In this document: positions 34,212 to 46,220 of the stretch, piece after piece | Position numbering within the stretch: position 1 is the first letter of the stretch | Layout of the letters: each line of letters begins with the position of its first letter | Assembly (NCBI GenBank): GCA_020543525.1 | Contig: JAHYIO010000006.1 | Span: forward strand, 1,922,001 to 1,986,000 | Length of the DNA: 64,000 nucleotides | From: Coriolopsis trogii | Lineage: Eukaryota; Basidiomycota; Agaricomycetes; Polyporales; Polyporaceae | Direction: 5' to 3' | Notes under the pieces: generated by a model | Database searches by the model: none | Told to the model about the DNA's origin: nothing | What the model saw: the letters and a program-made list of their open reading frames with translations, nothing else | Position numbers and translations under genes: made by a program

Positions 34212-35972
34212 ATGCCTCTTTCCGCTATGCGCACGACGCTTTTCGCACCGCGCACGACTCTTCTCGCGCCTCACGCCTCCCACTCCGTTGCTTCCTGTGT
34301 TCAGGACGCCCTCAATGTGCTCTTCACAGGGGATGCCCCAGAGTTGTTCAGCACTTCATCCGCTTCTGTCAACGAGAACATCAAGGCGATCCGGAGACTC
34401 ACATCAATAGTCCACGAAGTCCAGGCTGACTTCATGTCAGTCACAAGGCAGTTGATTCGTTTCGACAAGATGAACTATCGTGATCAGCATGGGTCGGTCA
34501 TCAAGCCGCTAGCGCCGACATGGAGAGAATACCACAAGGTGAGGCCGCGCATGTGACGTCCAGCTACCAGTACGCAGGGCACCCCTGAATGTCTCATGCA
34601 GAAGTTCAAATCCGTTCTGAGGAAGAGCCAGGAGAATGCCAACAAAGCCAGAGTATACATGAATAGTATGTGTTATGATACTCTATTGATAACCCCGACT
34701 TGCCATGTCGAAAGATCTCACATGGGCGAATTTGAAGCTTATACAGATGCGATCTTGAGAGATGTGGACGATTCCAAACTAGAGGGACTGCAACGTGAGC
34801 TTGGAGACTTTGTGAATGTGAGTTGGCCGGGTCATGTCTTCCGCCGCACCCGGGGCACTGAGTCTCCAACGGCCTCATCACTTTCTTTATTCAGAAGCTA
34901 GATACTGCCTACATACAGGCGCAAGGAGTGTCGGAGGATCTTGAAGATCTATCCGAGAAAATCGCTGACTTCAAAGTGTTAATTGAAGTCACGATCGATG
35001 ATGCTTTCGAGGCGGCTCGGGCAAAGATTTCGAGCCAACTCGATACTACTCGGCTTCAGTTGGATCGGCTTCACTCTCGTCTGACTCAGTGAGTCTGCAT
35101 GCACTACACTTGCGACGCCCACCGTGCTGACGCTACAGGGAACAGGATGAAGGAGGTATACCTGATGCTATGAACACGATAAGTCCGGATGTCACCTGAC
35201 GGAGGCTTGTGGCAGGCACCTGGAACAGGCTTCGACGTGATCGCTTCGATCATTGGTTCTATTACTGTGGGGGGTGCCTCCGCAGGCATTGCTGTCCTGA
35301 CACTGTCGCCAGCTTCCATTGCTCTTTCCTTGGTACGTTTTCTAGGAGCAGTTTCCTCACTCATGCTGTCCGCGAGCGAAGATACTGACTATACACATAG
35401 GCGTCGATCATTACTGCGATCAAGGACGCGATCGATCTGATCAAAAAGAAAAGACAATCCGGTGCGTACTTCCCCTTCATATATACCAAAGGCGCCGTTT
35501 AAACCAGATTTTCGTCCATGCAGGGGGGCAGCGCAGAGAGATCGCAGAGTGCGATCAAAAGATTGAACAACTGGAAGCTCTGGAACGTGCTCTCAAGGAC
35601 CATGAGGCGGACCTCAGGACGTCGATGGAGACTATGGATCGCATTGTGGAGAAAATTCGCGATATAGGAGAGACGTGGAATATCGTAAGGCTTCTAGTTG
35701 ACCGTCTCTGCTCCGCCTAGTGACCCCAGGATTCAATGCGTTAGCTTAAGACGGATGTCGACGCCCTGAAGCAACAACTGACCTTGGCTATCGAGATGGG
35801 AACACCTGTCACCGAGGTGAGTAAAATCAACGAATACTAGCCGTTTTGCGTATCTCTCACATCGGTACGTCCAACTCAGCGCTTCGACAGGAAGATTCAG
35901 GCGACTAGAGGCTTGTACCGGCAACTCTCCAAGATGCTGGAGGAATATGCAAAGCAATCCCTGAGCATTTGA
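34212..35972 (+). CDS. Helical paired-gene family, subfamily B, copy B2
   Basis: An unrecognised helical protein. The first exon is 34212-34538 (109 codons, MPLSAMRTTLFAPRTTLLAP) and the second 34602-34665 (64 nt, starting KFKS). Later blocks give a long coiled coil (about 34895-35090), the hydrophobic segment near 35225-35335 (ASAGIAVLTLSPASIALSL), a basic stretch (DAIDLIKKKRQS), a heptad-rich helix (KIEQLEALERALKDHEAD) and the ending LEEYAKQSLSI with TGA at 35970-35972. It follows the B1/B4 plan but is the most diverged B copy. The N-terminal 40 residues are hydrophobic/basic and could be taken for a targeting peptide. It is paired head-to-head with A2. Confidence 0.7.
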
Positions 35973-36837
35973 ATAGCACAATGATCCATAAGTATTGGTG
36001 TCAGTGGCTGTAGCTATACATGTATTCTCAACACGTATTTGTACTTGGTCCTGTCCTCTTGAATGTTCGAATATGAGCTGACTGCGAGGCATAGCTGCAC
36101 AAAGACGGCGTATGTTGACTTGTAGCAAAGACTCAACGGGGTACACTTGTTCGAGAAAAAGGCACAGTACGCCGAATGTCGGCACGTGGAGGGGTCCGTA
36201 AGATGGTAGGCATACAAGGTTACGATTCAGACTACTGAGTCCCAACACATTCCGGAAGTCGAGCTGGGCAGGAGGGCGGTAGTACTGAAACATCGCCCAA
36301 TTGGAGGCATAAGTATGTTGAAGCACATAAGCCCAAAGGAGGACAATCTTCAGTCCGGCGGCGGAGCTATCGCGGCATTGCTCCTTTTCTACTGCTATGT
36401 GATAGCACCAGGCCCCGAGTTTGCGGACGCCACGAAGCGACACCACGATGAACTCTTCTCCGGCCAACATGTGGTCCTGGTCCGCCACGCCTACGGGTTC
36501 ATATGATCGGACGGGTATCACGCATTGAACGAGGCTCGCCGGCGCCGAGACTACGGCCCAAGACCCTGGATGAACATGAGTCAGGGAGATAGTGTCCACC
36601 ACGATGCTATCGCACGGATGCAGAGTGCGGTACCACTGATCATATCGACCGCATGGAAGTGTACCACCGTGCGGCAAACCAAGCGGTGAGTGGCCGCGTG
36701 TGTGTCTGCATCGGGGAGATGTCGCACCTTGGAACTCCATCTCGTCCTATGTACAGAGAACATGACAAATAAATAGGTTGAATCGAGAATCGAGACCCGA
36801 GCCGAGGGACACGACTCTCATGCACCGAATCTGCCGT
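35973..36837. other. Intergenic, no supported gene
   Basis: A long minus-strand open frame (36740-35733) crosses this region but runs into the antisense of B2, and I treat it as chance. Confidence 0.45.
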
Positions 36838-38648
36838 CTACCACCCAACGTATCTGGTCACCGGGCCAGTCTGCAACGAGGAGTCGAGTACAACAAGCCC
36901 CACGGGCCCGATACCAGTGTCTCAATTCTCGAGCGAAGCCATGCAAGACTCGTCCGGCTCAATCTCGCACGTGTCAGCAAAAAGCGAGAGCAGCGCATAT
37001 ACTCGAGGCCACGCATCCGACGAGGGACCATCCTTGATAGCCTCCCACTCCACCGACTCGACGAGAGGAAACACAGCCGAAATCAACGCAGCAGTATGCG
37101 CCGGCTCAGCGGGCTCCGCGCATCCGAGGTACAAATTCGAGACAAGCGACCATCCGGGCGGCACGGGGCCCCTCAGCCCAATAGTGAGCGAAGGCGAGAG
37201 GTCGTAGACGGTTCGCGTTGATCGTGTTTGCGCGAACGCTGGGGTCTACGGCGACTTGGAGAGTATGCAGATGCGGACAACGATATGCGAACGGGACAAG
37301 GCCTGCGAGCGTCGCCTTCAGCGGGGTGTTGTGGTAGCATTCATGAAGGTCCCAGGCTGGTTCGAGGTTGAGATACTCGAGGTTTGGCCATGCGCGCGAC
37401 ATCGCGCCCAGTGTGCGGTTGTCGAGGATGATGGGCTCCCAGCCGTGCATGGTGAGGGAGGTCAGAGCAGAGAGCGCCAGGAGAGGGGTGAACACCTCGT
37501 CTGTCATATTGCATAGTGAGGTTTCGTGTCTTGCGAACTTCACGTCAAGAACGCGAAGCGAATGTTGGAAATAGCTCCGCTTCAAAGTCGAGAACAACTT
37601 GCGCAGGAGGGACGGGTGATCAGCGAGGGATGAAGTACTGTAAGTTGTGATGAGCGTATCCAGCTGGGGAGAGGATATAGCATCGAGGAGTGAACGCGTC
37701 GTCCATTGTAGGTTTTCCGTGTATAGCTTGAGCTCTGTCAGAACGGGGAAGAGACCTTGTACGCCCTTGTACGAGATGTTGGAGTCGCGGCCGACACTGT
37801 GTGTGCATGTCTGCGCCTGGAGCTCTCGGAGCTGCGGCAGGCTTCCTAGGATCCATATGCCTTGGGAAGTGATGTCTATCGGCTCGATGGCCAGACATGT
37901 AAGGTGGGAGAATCTGATGAACGAATCCGTGAGAGATGTCCAAGGAGTGGCGGGGCCATGGTATCCGCTGATCATCTAATCCCAGTCTATTCGGAGTTTT
38001 GTGATGCCGTGGCATAGGGTAGCCAAGCGGTCGAGGTTCCGAGGAAGGACAACGGCGGCGTCGCAGATTTTGAGGCTAACGTCGTCTAGCGTGGGTGCAA
38101 GAGCGAGGTAACTGACGGTATGGTCCAAATCAACGTACGTGAGAGATCGCAGGCGAGGAAAAAGGGGAACGGGACCAAAGCCGAAGAGAGCCGCCAGCGT
38201 GTTGGGATTAACACCAAGATAGATCCCGTCGCTTCTGCTGCTGAAGACTGCGTGATGCGAACTCGAGAGGTGTAAAGGCGGAGGCGGGCGAAATCAGCAG
38301 GAAGCGGGTAGCGTAGGAATGTCTGAGGGCGTATTGGCTAAATTGGAAGACAAGGGCAGCAAAATACACATACCAAAGTCTCCTAATACTTACCAGAGGT
38401 ATTTACGACTGGTGCGATCGCACAAAGGTCGGAAGGGAGAGTGGCAAGAAGAGGCAGCAGCGAACGGAGCTCGTACCACAGAACGTCGAGGGCTGGCTCA
38501 TGAAACGCCCTACAGGTCCTCGCAAGTGCAGATAGGGTGCAGAAATCGCGTTCTAGAAGTAAGTAGGATTTGTGGCAGCGTACTATGCAAATTGAAAGAC
38601 CAGATCGAGGAGCTCAGGTGGTAAGGCGAGAATACCCATGCGAGACAT
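36838..38648 (-). pseudogene. Decayed F-box/LRR protein gene
   Basis: Aligned by eye with the intact paralogue at 39166-41013, this copy has several lesions. The first exon starts MSRMGILALPPELLDLVFQF but meets a stop almost at once. A frame change lies near 38250 after SRVRI. An in-frame TAG follows KLRIDWD near 37976. Another frame change lies near 37200 after NANR. The stretch 37975-37200 is still open and reads like Leu-rich repeats (LGSLPQLRELQ; HTLQVAVDPSV). The final VGW and stop at 36838-36840 match the end of the intact gene. It may still be transcribed but cannot encode the full protein. Confidence 0.85.
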
Positions 38649-39165
38649 TGGGCCTGTTCAATGCGGAAAGTCAGATGCTGCCATGCATCAATCATGTTCC
38701 GTTACTCACTCCTTACTATGGCCAGGACCTCTTATTGCGCTTGGAGCTGGAGGAGTGCAGAGTCAAGGTACGAAATCAGTCAAACCTGGATCTGTCGGCG
38801 AGCGACAAAGGCCTGGGCGCTTCATTACACGGCCCGGGTGCAGCCGGAAGGAATGCGCATCCCCCTCAGTCCATCCTCCCGACCCTTGCGCACATACAGC
38901 CGGTACATAGTCCCGTTATCCTCGGATAATGCCCTGCATGCAATCGACCTTATCATACAAGTGAGTACTATAGACATTGGTACCTTTGAGGCGGTATGAT
39001 AGATGAGATAACGGAAGAAGGGTCCTTGGAAATGCAACGCATTCGAGAATGGAGAGTCACGCATACGAGTTTGCCCGGAACAGGAGTCATCCGGCAGGTA
39101 TATGGGGTTGTGGAGACCAGGAGCATGGCAGATGATAGGACTAGCGGGCAATTGCGGAGAAAGTG
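38649..39165. other. Intergenic, no supported gene
   Basis: This lies between the decayed and intact F-box copies. It contains short plus-strand open frames only. Confidence 0.5.
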
Positions 39166-41013
39166 CTACCACCCGATATACCTCGTTGTCGGGCCAGTCG
39201 ACAACGACGAGTCAAGAACCACCAACGCCGCAGGCTGGGGGACATCTTGGTTTGCCATCAGAGCGGAGGCAAGGTTTGCAGATCCGGCAGAGAGGTTCTT
39301 GTCAGACTCCACTTCCGGCTTGCACGTCTCAGCAAAGAGCAACAGCAACGCATGCACTCGAGGCCACGCGTTCGACATACGGCCATCCTCGATAGCCTCC
39401 CACCCCAATGACTCGACTCGCGGGAACACAGCCGAGATCAACGCAGCAGTGTACGCCGGAACATCGGGCTCCGCGCACCCCAGGTACAGATCCGTGACGC
39501 GCGACCGTCCTGGCGGGACGGGGCCCGTCAGCAGTACCCCAGGAGCGACCGAAGGCGAGAGGTCGTAGATCGTCCGCGTCGATGTCGCGATCGTGTTCGC
39601 GCGGACGTTCGGGTTGACGGCGACGTGGAGAGTGTGCAGGTGTGGACAGCGGTATGCGAATGGTATGAGGCCCGCGAGCGTGGCTTTCAGCGGCGTGTTG
39701 TGGGAGCATTCGTGTATGTCCCAGGGGTGTTGAAGGTTGAGATGCTCGAGGTTGGGCCATGCGCGCGACATTGCCTCGAGGGTGTCGTCGCTGATGATGA
39801 TGGGGTCCCAGCCTAACATGGTTAGGCGGGTCAGAGCGGAGAGCCCGAGGAGAGGGGTGAACACCCCGTCTGTCATATCACATGGCAAGGACTGGTCTTG
39901 TTGGCAATTGATGTCGAGGACGCGCAGGGAGTGTTGGAAAGAGCTCCCTTTCAGTGTTTGGAACAGCTCGCGCAGGAGGGACGGGTGATCGGTGAGGGAT
40001 GAAGTGCCATAATTCAAGTCGAGCGTATCCAGCTGGGGTGAGGATATGGCATCGAGGAGAACATGCATGGACCATGTCAGATTGCTCGTGTACAGTGTGA
40101 GCTCTCTTAGAATGGGGAAGAGACCCTGTACGCCTTTGTACGAGGTGGTGTCTCGGCCGACGCCGTCCGTGCATGTGTGCACCTGGAGCTCTCGGAGCTG
40201 CGGCAGGCTTCCTAGGATCCATACGGCTCGGGAAGTAATGTCTATCGGCATGATTGACAAAGATTTGAGATGGGAGAATCTGATGAACGAAGCCGTGAGA
40301 GATGTCGAAGGAGTAGTGGTACCGCGGTATCTGCTGTTCTCCCAATCCCAGACAATCCGGAGCTTTGTGATGTCGTGACACAGAGTCGCCAAGTGGTCGA
40401 GATTGTGTGGTAGGTCAACTGCCGCGTCACAAACTTTGAGAACGACGTCGTCCAGCGTGGATGCAAAGACGAGATAACCGACGGAGTGGACAAAATCGAC
40501 GTATGTGAGAGATCGCAGGCAAGGGAAAAGGGGTATAGGTCCGAAGCCGAGGAGCGCACGCAGCGTAGTGGGAGTAACGCCAAGATAAGTGCCATCCCGT
40601 ATGTTGGAGAATTGTGTGTCCAGGATGCGAACGCGGGAGGCGTAAATCCGGAGGCGGGCCAAGTCAGCAGGAAGCGGGTAACGAAGAAATGTCTATAGGT
40701 GATTGAGTAAAAGAGACAGAAAGGGGGATTATACACGCACCACTGACTCGTGCAATTCGTCGGAGGCGTTCTTCTCTCTCGTGATCACGCAGAGGTTGGG
40801 AGGCAGAGTGGAGAGAAGGGGCAGGAGCGAACTGAGCTCGTACCATAGAATGTCAAGAGCCGGGTCATGGAACGTCCGACATGTCCTCGCAAGGGCAGCC
40901 AGAGTGCAGCGGTCGCGTTCGAGGAATATTTCGGACTCATGCCAGCGTACTATGCGTCGGAAGACAAGGTCGAGGAGCTCAGGTGGTAAGGCGAGAATGC
41001 CGGTGCGGGCCAT
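39166..41013 (-). CDS. F-box/leucine-rich-repeat-like protein, intact copy
   Basis: A predicted 599-residue protein from two minus-strand exons, 41013-40741 and 40692-39166, joined in phase. The N-terminus is an F-box: MARTGILALPPELLDLVFRR, then TLAALARTCRTFHDPALDIL with LWYEL. The rest is built of irregular Leu-rich repeats (FSHLKSLSIMPIDI, GSLPQLRELQVHTC, LSALTRLTMLGWDPI, WPNLEHLNLQHP, CPHLHTLHVAV). This is a common Agaricomycete F-box layout, in which the F-box contacts Skp1 and the repeats choose the substrate. No frameshift is seen, in contrast to the sister copies at 36838-38648 and 45505-46220. Confidence 0.85.
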
Positions 41014-42026
41014 CGCGCCCGACTGTGTTCTCAGATGTTAGTCAGTTGATGCTTGAAGTACGCGGTCAGTCCAGTACTTACCCGCAGAAAGTAAGACAAG
41101 GAGGTTGGTGATGTCGAGGCGAAGCGAGCGCGAGCCACGAGATGACCGGCAGAGTCAGAGTCAGAGTCAGAGTCGCGCGACGCGGCCCGCAGCACGCGCT
41201 TCGCTTCGGCGCTACTCCGCCCTACTGACGGCCCGGCTGCCGGCAACACCACTCAACCACCACTCGCACTCGAGTCTCGCAAAGTTCAATACAATGCATC
41301 GCGCCTCGATGATGATATTCACTACTAAATGCTTTCAAGGCTGTGATCAGGATATACTTCTCATGATCTGAATGCAAAACAAGACGTAACGCGGACTCAG
41401 AGATGATGACTCCAGTTCGGAGAGTCCGACTGGTGAAAGTCACCTCTAAACGCGAATGAGTGATCTGTTCAATTCCAAGGTAATGTACGCACTCATTGAG
41501 ATTCGTCATGGCGGCTCAGCATGAAGAGCCTTCAAGTTTGGAGCCTTTTGGAGGATGGGGAAGCGGCCCGGTTGGGGAGGCACGTGATAGTGAAATGCGA
41601 CTTCACCAGCGCTTCTCGGTTGTACCTCAAAGGCTCGACCTGAACCATTTCCATCGCTAGGTCGGACATGGACATTGTAGTTACCCATGCGCAAGCTTAT
41701 ATTCTTCGAGCCTTGCTCCCATATACGCTGATAAGCCCTTAGGCAATGAACTACCTCCAAGCAATCTCTGCGGAGTTCGGAAGCATCCTCTCGAGTACTA
41801 CTAGTCGTTTTCCGATGTTCTCCCGCTCTTCATGAACCAGTCAAGATGAATTCCCAGACGACCGCGGCCTCCGCCATGGCTATTACTGGAACAAGGAATA
41901 CTCCGCATGTCTGCATGCGTCGACCCAGTGGAATGGCGGGGCGCCGATTCCGGATACAGATGTCATATTGAGGCCGATGTCAACATAACTTGCATCCGTC
42001 CCTCCACGTCCTTCACTGCGCCTGAA
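41014..42026. other. Intergenic with a hexanucleotide microsatellite
   Basis: Four or so copies of AGAGTC run from about 41151 to 41174. I see no gene in the rest; it separates the divergent F-box and SDR genes. Confidence 0.55.
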
Positions 42027-42969
42027 ATGACGGACAAGACTATTTGGCTGATCACTGGGTATGTGGCTTGGAATCATGACAGGAACTGAGCTGATAGTGC
42101 TTGACTTTGTCACCAACAGAACATCCCGCGGTATAGGACTCGAGCTCACCAGACAGCTCCTCGCAAACCCGTCCAACATCGTCGTAGCGACGTGCCGCAA
42201 TCCTGCAGGAGCGAAAGAACTCAAGGCTCTCCAAGAGACCGCCAAGGGTACGCTGCACATGGCAGCAGTAGACGTTGCAGATGAGGCTTCGATCCGGGGC
42301 TCCGTCAAGGTCGTCGAGGGTCTCTTCGGAGAGAACGCGAGCTTGGACTATCTGTACAACAACGCCGCCATCGTGCGTGTTCCCCATCTTCCTATCACCT
42401 GCGAAATCTCTATAATAGCATGGGGCGCAGAACGAAGGCGATGACGGCGCGTTCTCGTTCGACCCGGCCGTCCTCAGGCGAACGATCGAGGCGAACGTTA
42501 TCGGGCCTGCGCTCATGGCCCAAGTATACCTGCCGTTGCTTGAGAAGGGCAAGAAGAAAACAATCATCAATATGACCAGTGGGCTAGCGAGCATTGGGCT
42601 CAACTGCGGCCCCAAGTGCACCACTTACAGCGTCTCCAAGACGGCTCTGAACATGCTGGTGCGTCCGCATGGTGTAAGGAGTGGGCTCACGGAATACTCA
42701 CAGCCCGTTAGGCGTACAAGCAGAAGATGGCGAAGCCGGACTTCACGGTCGTGGTTATCGATCCTGGTTGGGTGAAGACAGGTGCGTGAGCACGCCTTGT
42801 GTTCGACACTTAGATCATGCTGATCGGGAGTATCGCAGAAATGGGCGGCGAGGGAGCAATGCTCGAGCCCGAGTTCAGCGTCTCGCACATCCTGAAGGTC
42901 GTTACGTCCTTGACGAACAAGGACAGTGGAAAGTTCTTCCGATACAACGGCGAGGAGATCCCTTGGTAG
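42027..42969 (+). CDS. Short-chain dehydrogenase/reductase (SDR), C-factor-like
   Basis: A predicted 237-residue classical SDR, presumably cytosolic and NAD(P)(H)-dependent. The Rossmann fold starts at once: MTDKTIWLITG, then TSRGIGLEL (the TGxxxGIG motif). It also has VVATCRNP, DVAD, the structural motif YNNAA, the catalytic Ser region (INMTSGLASIG), the catalytic Tyr/Lys pair in TYSVSKTALN, and VVVIDPGWVKT. Its length and the missing C-terminal extension fit the csgA/C-factor-like group. The substrate cannot be inferred. Exons: 42027-42058, 42120-42372, 42431-42658, 42712-42781, 42839-42969. Confidence 0.92.
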
Positions 42970-43084
42970 GTCATAGCTACATTCACCATTGTACCGAATC
43001 GTCGTCTACACCAAATACAACACGAAGATGAATGGATACAGTACGGCAGACCGGAACACGTACATAATACAGATATGCGCGAGC

Positions 43085-45150
43085 TCATGAATCCTCCAAC
43101 GTCATCTCGTCGAAGTCTTCTAGCAACTCGTCCAGCTTGACTTCCGGGAAGTCGGGCTCTTCCTCCTCCTCGGTGTCGGTCGCGTCTTGAGACACGACCT
43201 GCGCCGTAGCGGCTGCCCCACTCTCGTCCACCTCCATGTCGAACTGACCCTGACCCTTCCTCCTCGTCTTTCCGCCCGCCAGACCGGACCCCGCGCCCGG
43301 CTTCTGCGCGCGGTACAGGTTGACAGCCCCACGCATCTCCTCGTCCTCCTCGAGCTCGCGCAAGAAGAGCTCGTAGTCCTCCTCGACCTTCCGCTGGTCC
43401 CGGCCGCCCATCCGCCCAACAACCCCGCGCCCTCCACCCGTCTCGCCCTCCTCGCCCTCCTCCTTGGCGATACTCCGGAGCTTCCACGCGCGCGGCTTGT
43501 TCTTCTTGCGCCGGTTCGGGTACGCCTTCTTCACGAGCACGATGTCCGGGACGCGGTGCGCGGGCAGCGCCGCAAAGTCGTCCGAGTTGAAGTTCGCGTT
43601 CGTGAGGAAGTAGCCGAGCGCGGCGTCCCCCGGCTGGAGGATCCCGCCGAGATGCGTGCGCGTGTGGAAGATCTGGGTCGTGTCTGCGCCGTCAAAGTCG
43701 TAGTCCATCATCCGGTCCTCGTCGTCGCCGCCGCCTGCGCCCGCAGGGCCGTGCGAGCGGAAGGCACCGGAGAGCGCGACTTGGGCGTCCGCGAGCACCC
43801 ATTTGCCCCGTGTGGCACCTGAGGGCTCGACGTCGAGCACGGTGAACTCGACGAGGTCAGTGACGCTTGCGAGGGACTCGAACGGTGTGCGCCAGTATAC
43901 TGGGGATGCGATCTCGCACGATTGAAGCGTTCCGGGATCGAGGAGGTGTAGCGAGTTGCCTACGCGAACGCACAGGGTGAGCGGGGAGATGTTACTCAGC
44001 TGCCGCGCGAGTTTTGGGGGTATGCAGACAAGGTCGTCTTTGCAGATCGGGGTGATCTCGACGGAGTATGTGTACTTGAAATTCGCGGTGTTGGTATGTG
44101 TGTCCGTGGAAAGAAGCTGCTCGGACGCTTTTGATCTACGTCGAGGCTCAAAATGAGAGGGTACTGTGGAATGGATGCGAAAGTAGGACGTACCTGACAG
44201 GAACGACGCCCGTCAAAAACTCGACCATCTTCTGCGCATGACTGCGCGAGCTATAGAAGAAGTCCAGTCCATCCCGCACCTCCTTCACTGAGATCGTGTC
44301 CTTTTGCGCGCCGTGCTTGAGGATGAGCTGCTCGAGGAAGAGGAACGTCCGCTTGTGCGGGACCTTTTGTCGGACCTGGACCAGTGCTTTCCAAGTGTTC
44401 TTCGCTGCCAGCTTGGTGCAATCTGGACACTGGCCGTATTGCACGAGGTACTCGATCTCAAACACCTGTTCGAGTATCGTCGCTGTGAGCACCTCCTTCT
44501 GGATCGTAAGCGATACTCGTAGCCGTTTTGAGTGCGGTTCCGTCCAGATGAAGTGCGCTTCCGTGAGGCGGACCTTGTTCAGGCCTTTAAGCTTCTTGAG
44601 GCATATTGCGAGGAGTTCCTGGGATTCTGGTCGTGCGATCACCCAGCTTGAGGGTGGTGAGAGGAACCGTTCACAGTTGCGACAGAAGGAGACGGAAGCT
44701 ACATGTAGTTAGTCAGCTGAGTTGATCATAAGATCGGATAGTAACGAGCGAAATCAGCGTTGGCCGGGGCAGCTCGACACTTGAGCTGCGCGCAATGGCA
44801 GCGCAAATTGGTGTAGAGGGAAGCATATAAGGATGGGAGGACGCTCCCAACGTCATGCGCTCCTTCATCCTGTATCGGCATTTTGCCTCCCATTAGCTCT
44901 CCATCGTCCGTGTATAGCGTCGACATGGCGTACGCGCATGGACGCGGGGACTCGATGTCATACCGCCATACTCGATTCCACCTATACGGGTCCTCAATGC
45001 AGTAAACGCACCTTGTTTTGGGATGCCCTCCGTTATATCAACGGTGTTCCTCAAGCAAGCTACACAGAGATTGGCCGAGTTTGGGACGATGGGGGTACCA
45101 CAGTCCGCACATAGGACTCGGTGCACGGCCGGAGCAGGGACGAACTCCAT
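43085..45150 (-). CDS. NMD3: 60S ribosomal export protein NMD3
   Basis: This adaptor binds pre-60S ribosomal subunits and carries the export signal for Crm1-dependent nuclear export. Visible features are the N-terminal zinc-binding CxxC pairs (VLCADCGTPI, LCVACLRN; FCRNCERF), VDITEGIPKQ, ELLAICLKKLKGLNKVRL, WTEPHSKRL, EYLVQYGQCPDC, VRQKVPHKRTF, LEQLILKHGAQ, HAQKMVEFL and an acidic Ser/Asp/Glu-rich C-terminus. Minus-strand exons 45150-45012, 44698-44194 and 44135-43085 give 564 residues. The start at 45150 (MEFVPAP) fits the family; an upstream in-frame ATG at 45231 would add an atypical extension. The first intron is unusually long (312 nt). Confidence 0.94.
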
Positions 45151-45504
45151 CCGGAGGTGTGGATTGCGACGGTCGTGAGGTGCTCTAAGAGAGTCGAGAC
45201 GGCGTATTTCAGGATGACAGGATGAGAGCAAGAAGTATTTTATAAAGCCTAAGGAAATGTCTCTGACTGAGTAATGAGGATGCGGACCCGCCGTCGCTGA
45301 GAAATCTGGTCGCTACAAACCCTTATCTAATCGAGTCGGCGTCTATCTACTCCCACAGCCGAAGACTGCAGTGGACTTGAACAAAACTTGACTCTACCCT
45401 TTAGCTTGGCCACCAATATACTCACAAGCTAGAACTCTGCCAGTGAGTTCCAGGTATATAACGCCAGTAAACGATTTGTTGGTACTCACTTATAACTCGC
45501 GCAA
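45151..45504. other. Upstream region of NMD3
   Basis: Contains no coding evidence beyond an in-frame 27-codon extension of NMD3. Presumably the promoter and 5' UTR. Confidence 0.5.
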
Positions 45505-46220
45505 TGCGATGGCCAATACCGGCATTCCCAACCACCTGACTCGCTCCGCAACCTCGTCTTTCGCCGCGTGCTCTGCTTCCACAAGCCATGCCTCACCTGG
45601 ATAGGTATGTAGCCTTACAGTGCCTCCCTGGCTGCACTAGCGACGCAGTGCCGCGCGTTCGATGAATCGGCCCCTTTCATGCGAACTCTCCTTCGATGCT
45701 GCCTCTCCTCTCCGTGACTCTCCGTTCTGATCTATTGGTGATATGAGTCACTACGAGCAGATCATGTATCTGGAATACCGGTAATTGAGTATGTGGTACA
45801 TTCTCATCTCGTCTCTACTCCATTGTGCCTAATGCGTTAGTAGGGTTTCTTTCTTTCCTGTCGACTTCGACCGCTTCCCCTGCCCTAAACTGCACACCCT
45901 CACCGCAGTCGCTGTCGACACAACTGTCTGCGCAGACACGATAGCCACGACAACGAGAACAGTCTATGATCTCTCGCCTTCTCCCGGCCCGTATTCAGGC
46001 TTATGGGCCCGTGCGATGGGAGGCTCTCATAGAACGCTCTACGTCACATGCGTGGCCGCGAGTACATGCGCTGTTGTCGCTCTTCGCTGAGATGTCCGAG
46101 GCGGGGTTGCAGCTCGTCTGTGCGGATTCAGCTGATGTGGATGGGAGTGTCGTACCTAATGCGTTGGTGGTGTTAAAATTGGTACATCACGGGTCGGTAG
46201 CGAGATATATTGGGTGGTAG
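45505..46220 (+). pseudogene. Internally deleted F-box/LRR gene remnant
   Basis: Reading the plus strand, fragments of the same family as 39166-41013 appear in order but in different frames: MANTGIP at 45510, a LVFRRVLCF-like F-box piece, SLAALATQCRAFDE near 45640, and a C-terminal piece WPRVHALLSLFAEM through ARYIGW with its stop at 46220. Most of the Leu-rich repeat region (over 1 kb in the intact gene) is missing. It is in the opposite orientation to the other copies. Confidence 0.75.

Noticed and set aside
35733..36740. Minus-strand open frame of 335 codons
   Set aside because: It runs into the antisense of the B2 3' exons, shows no domain, signal or sensible splice context, and is not long enough in GC-rich DNA to be convincing.
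43187..43822. Plus-strand open frame of 211 codons
   Set aside because: Antisense of the last NMD3 exon.
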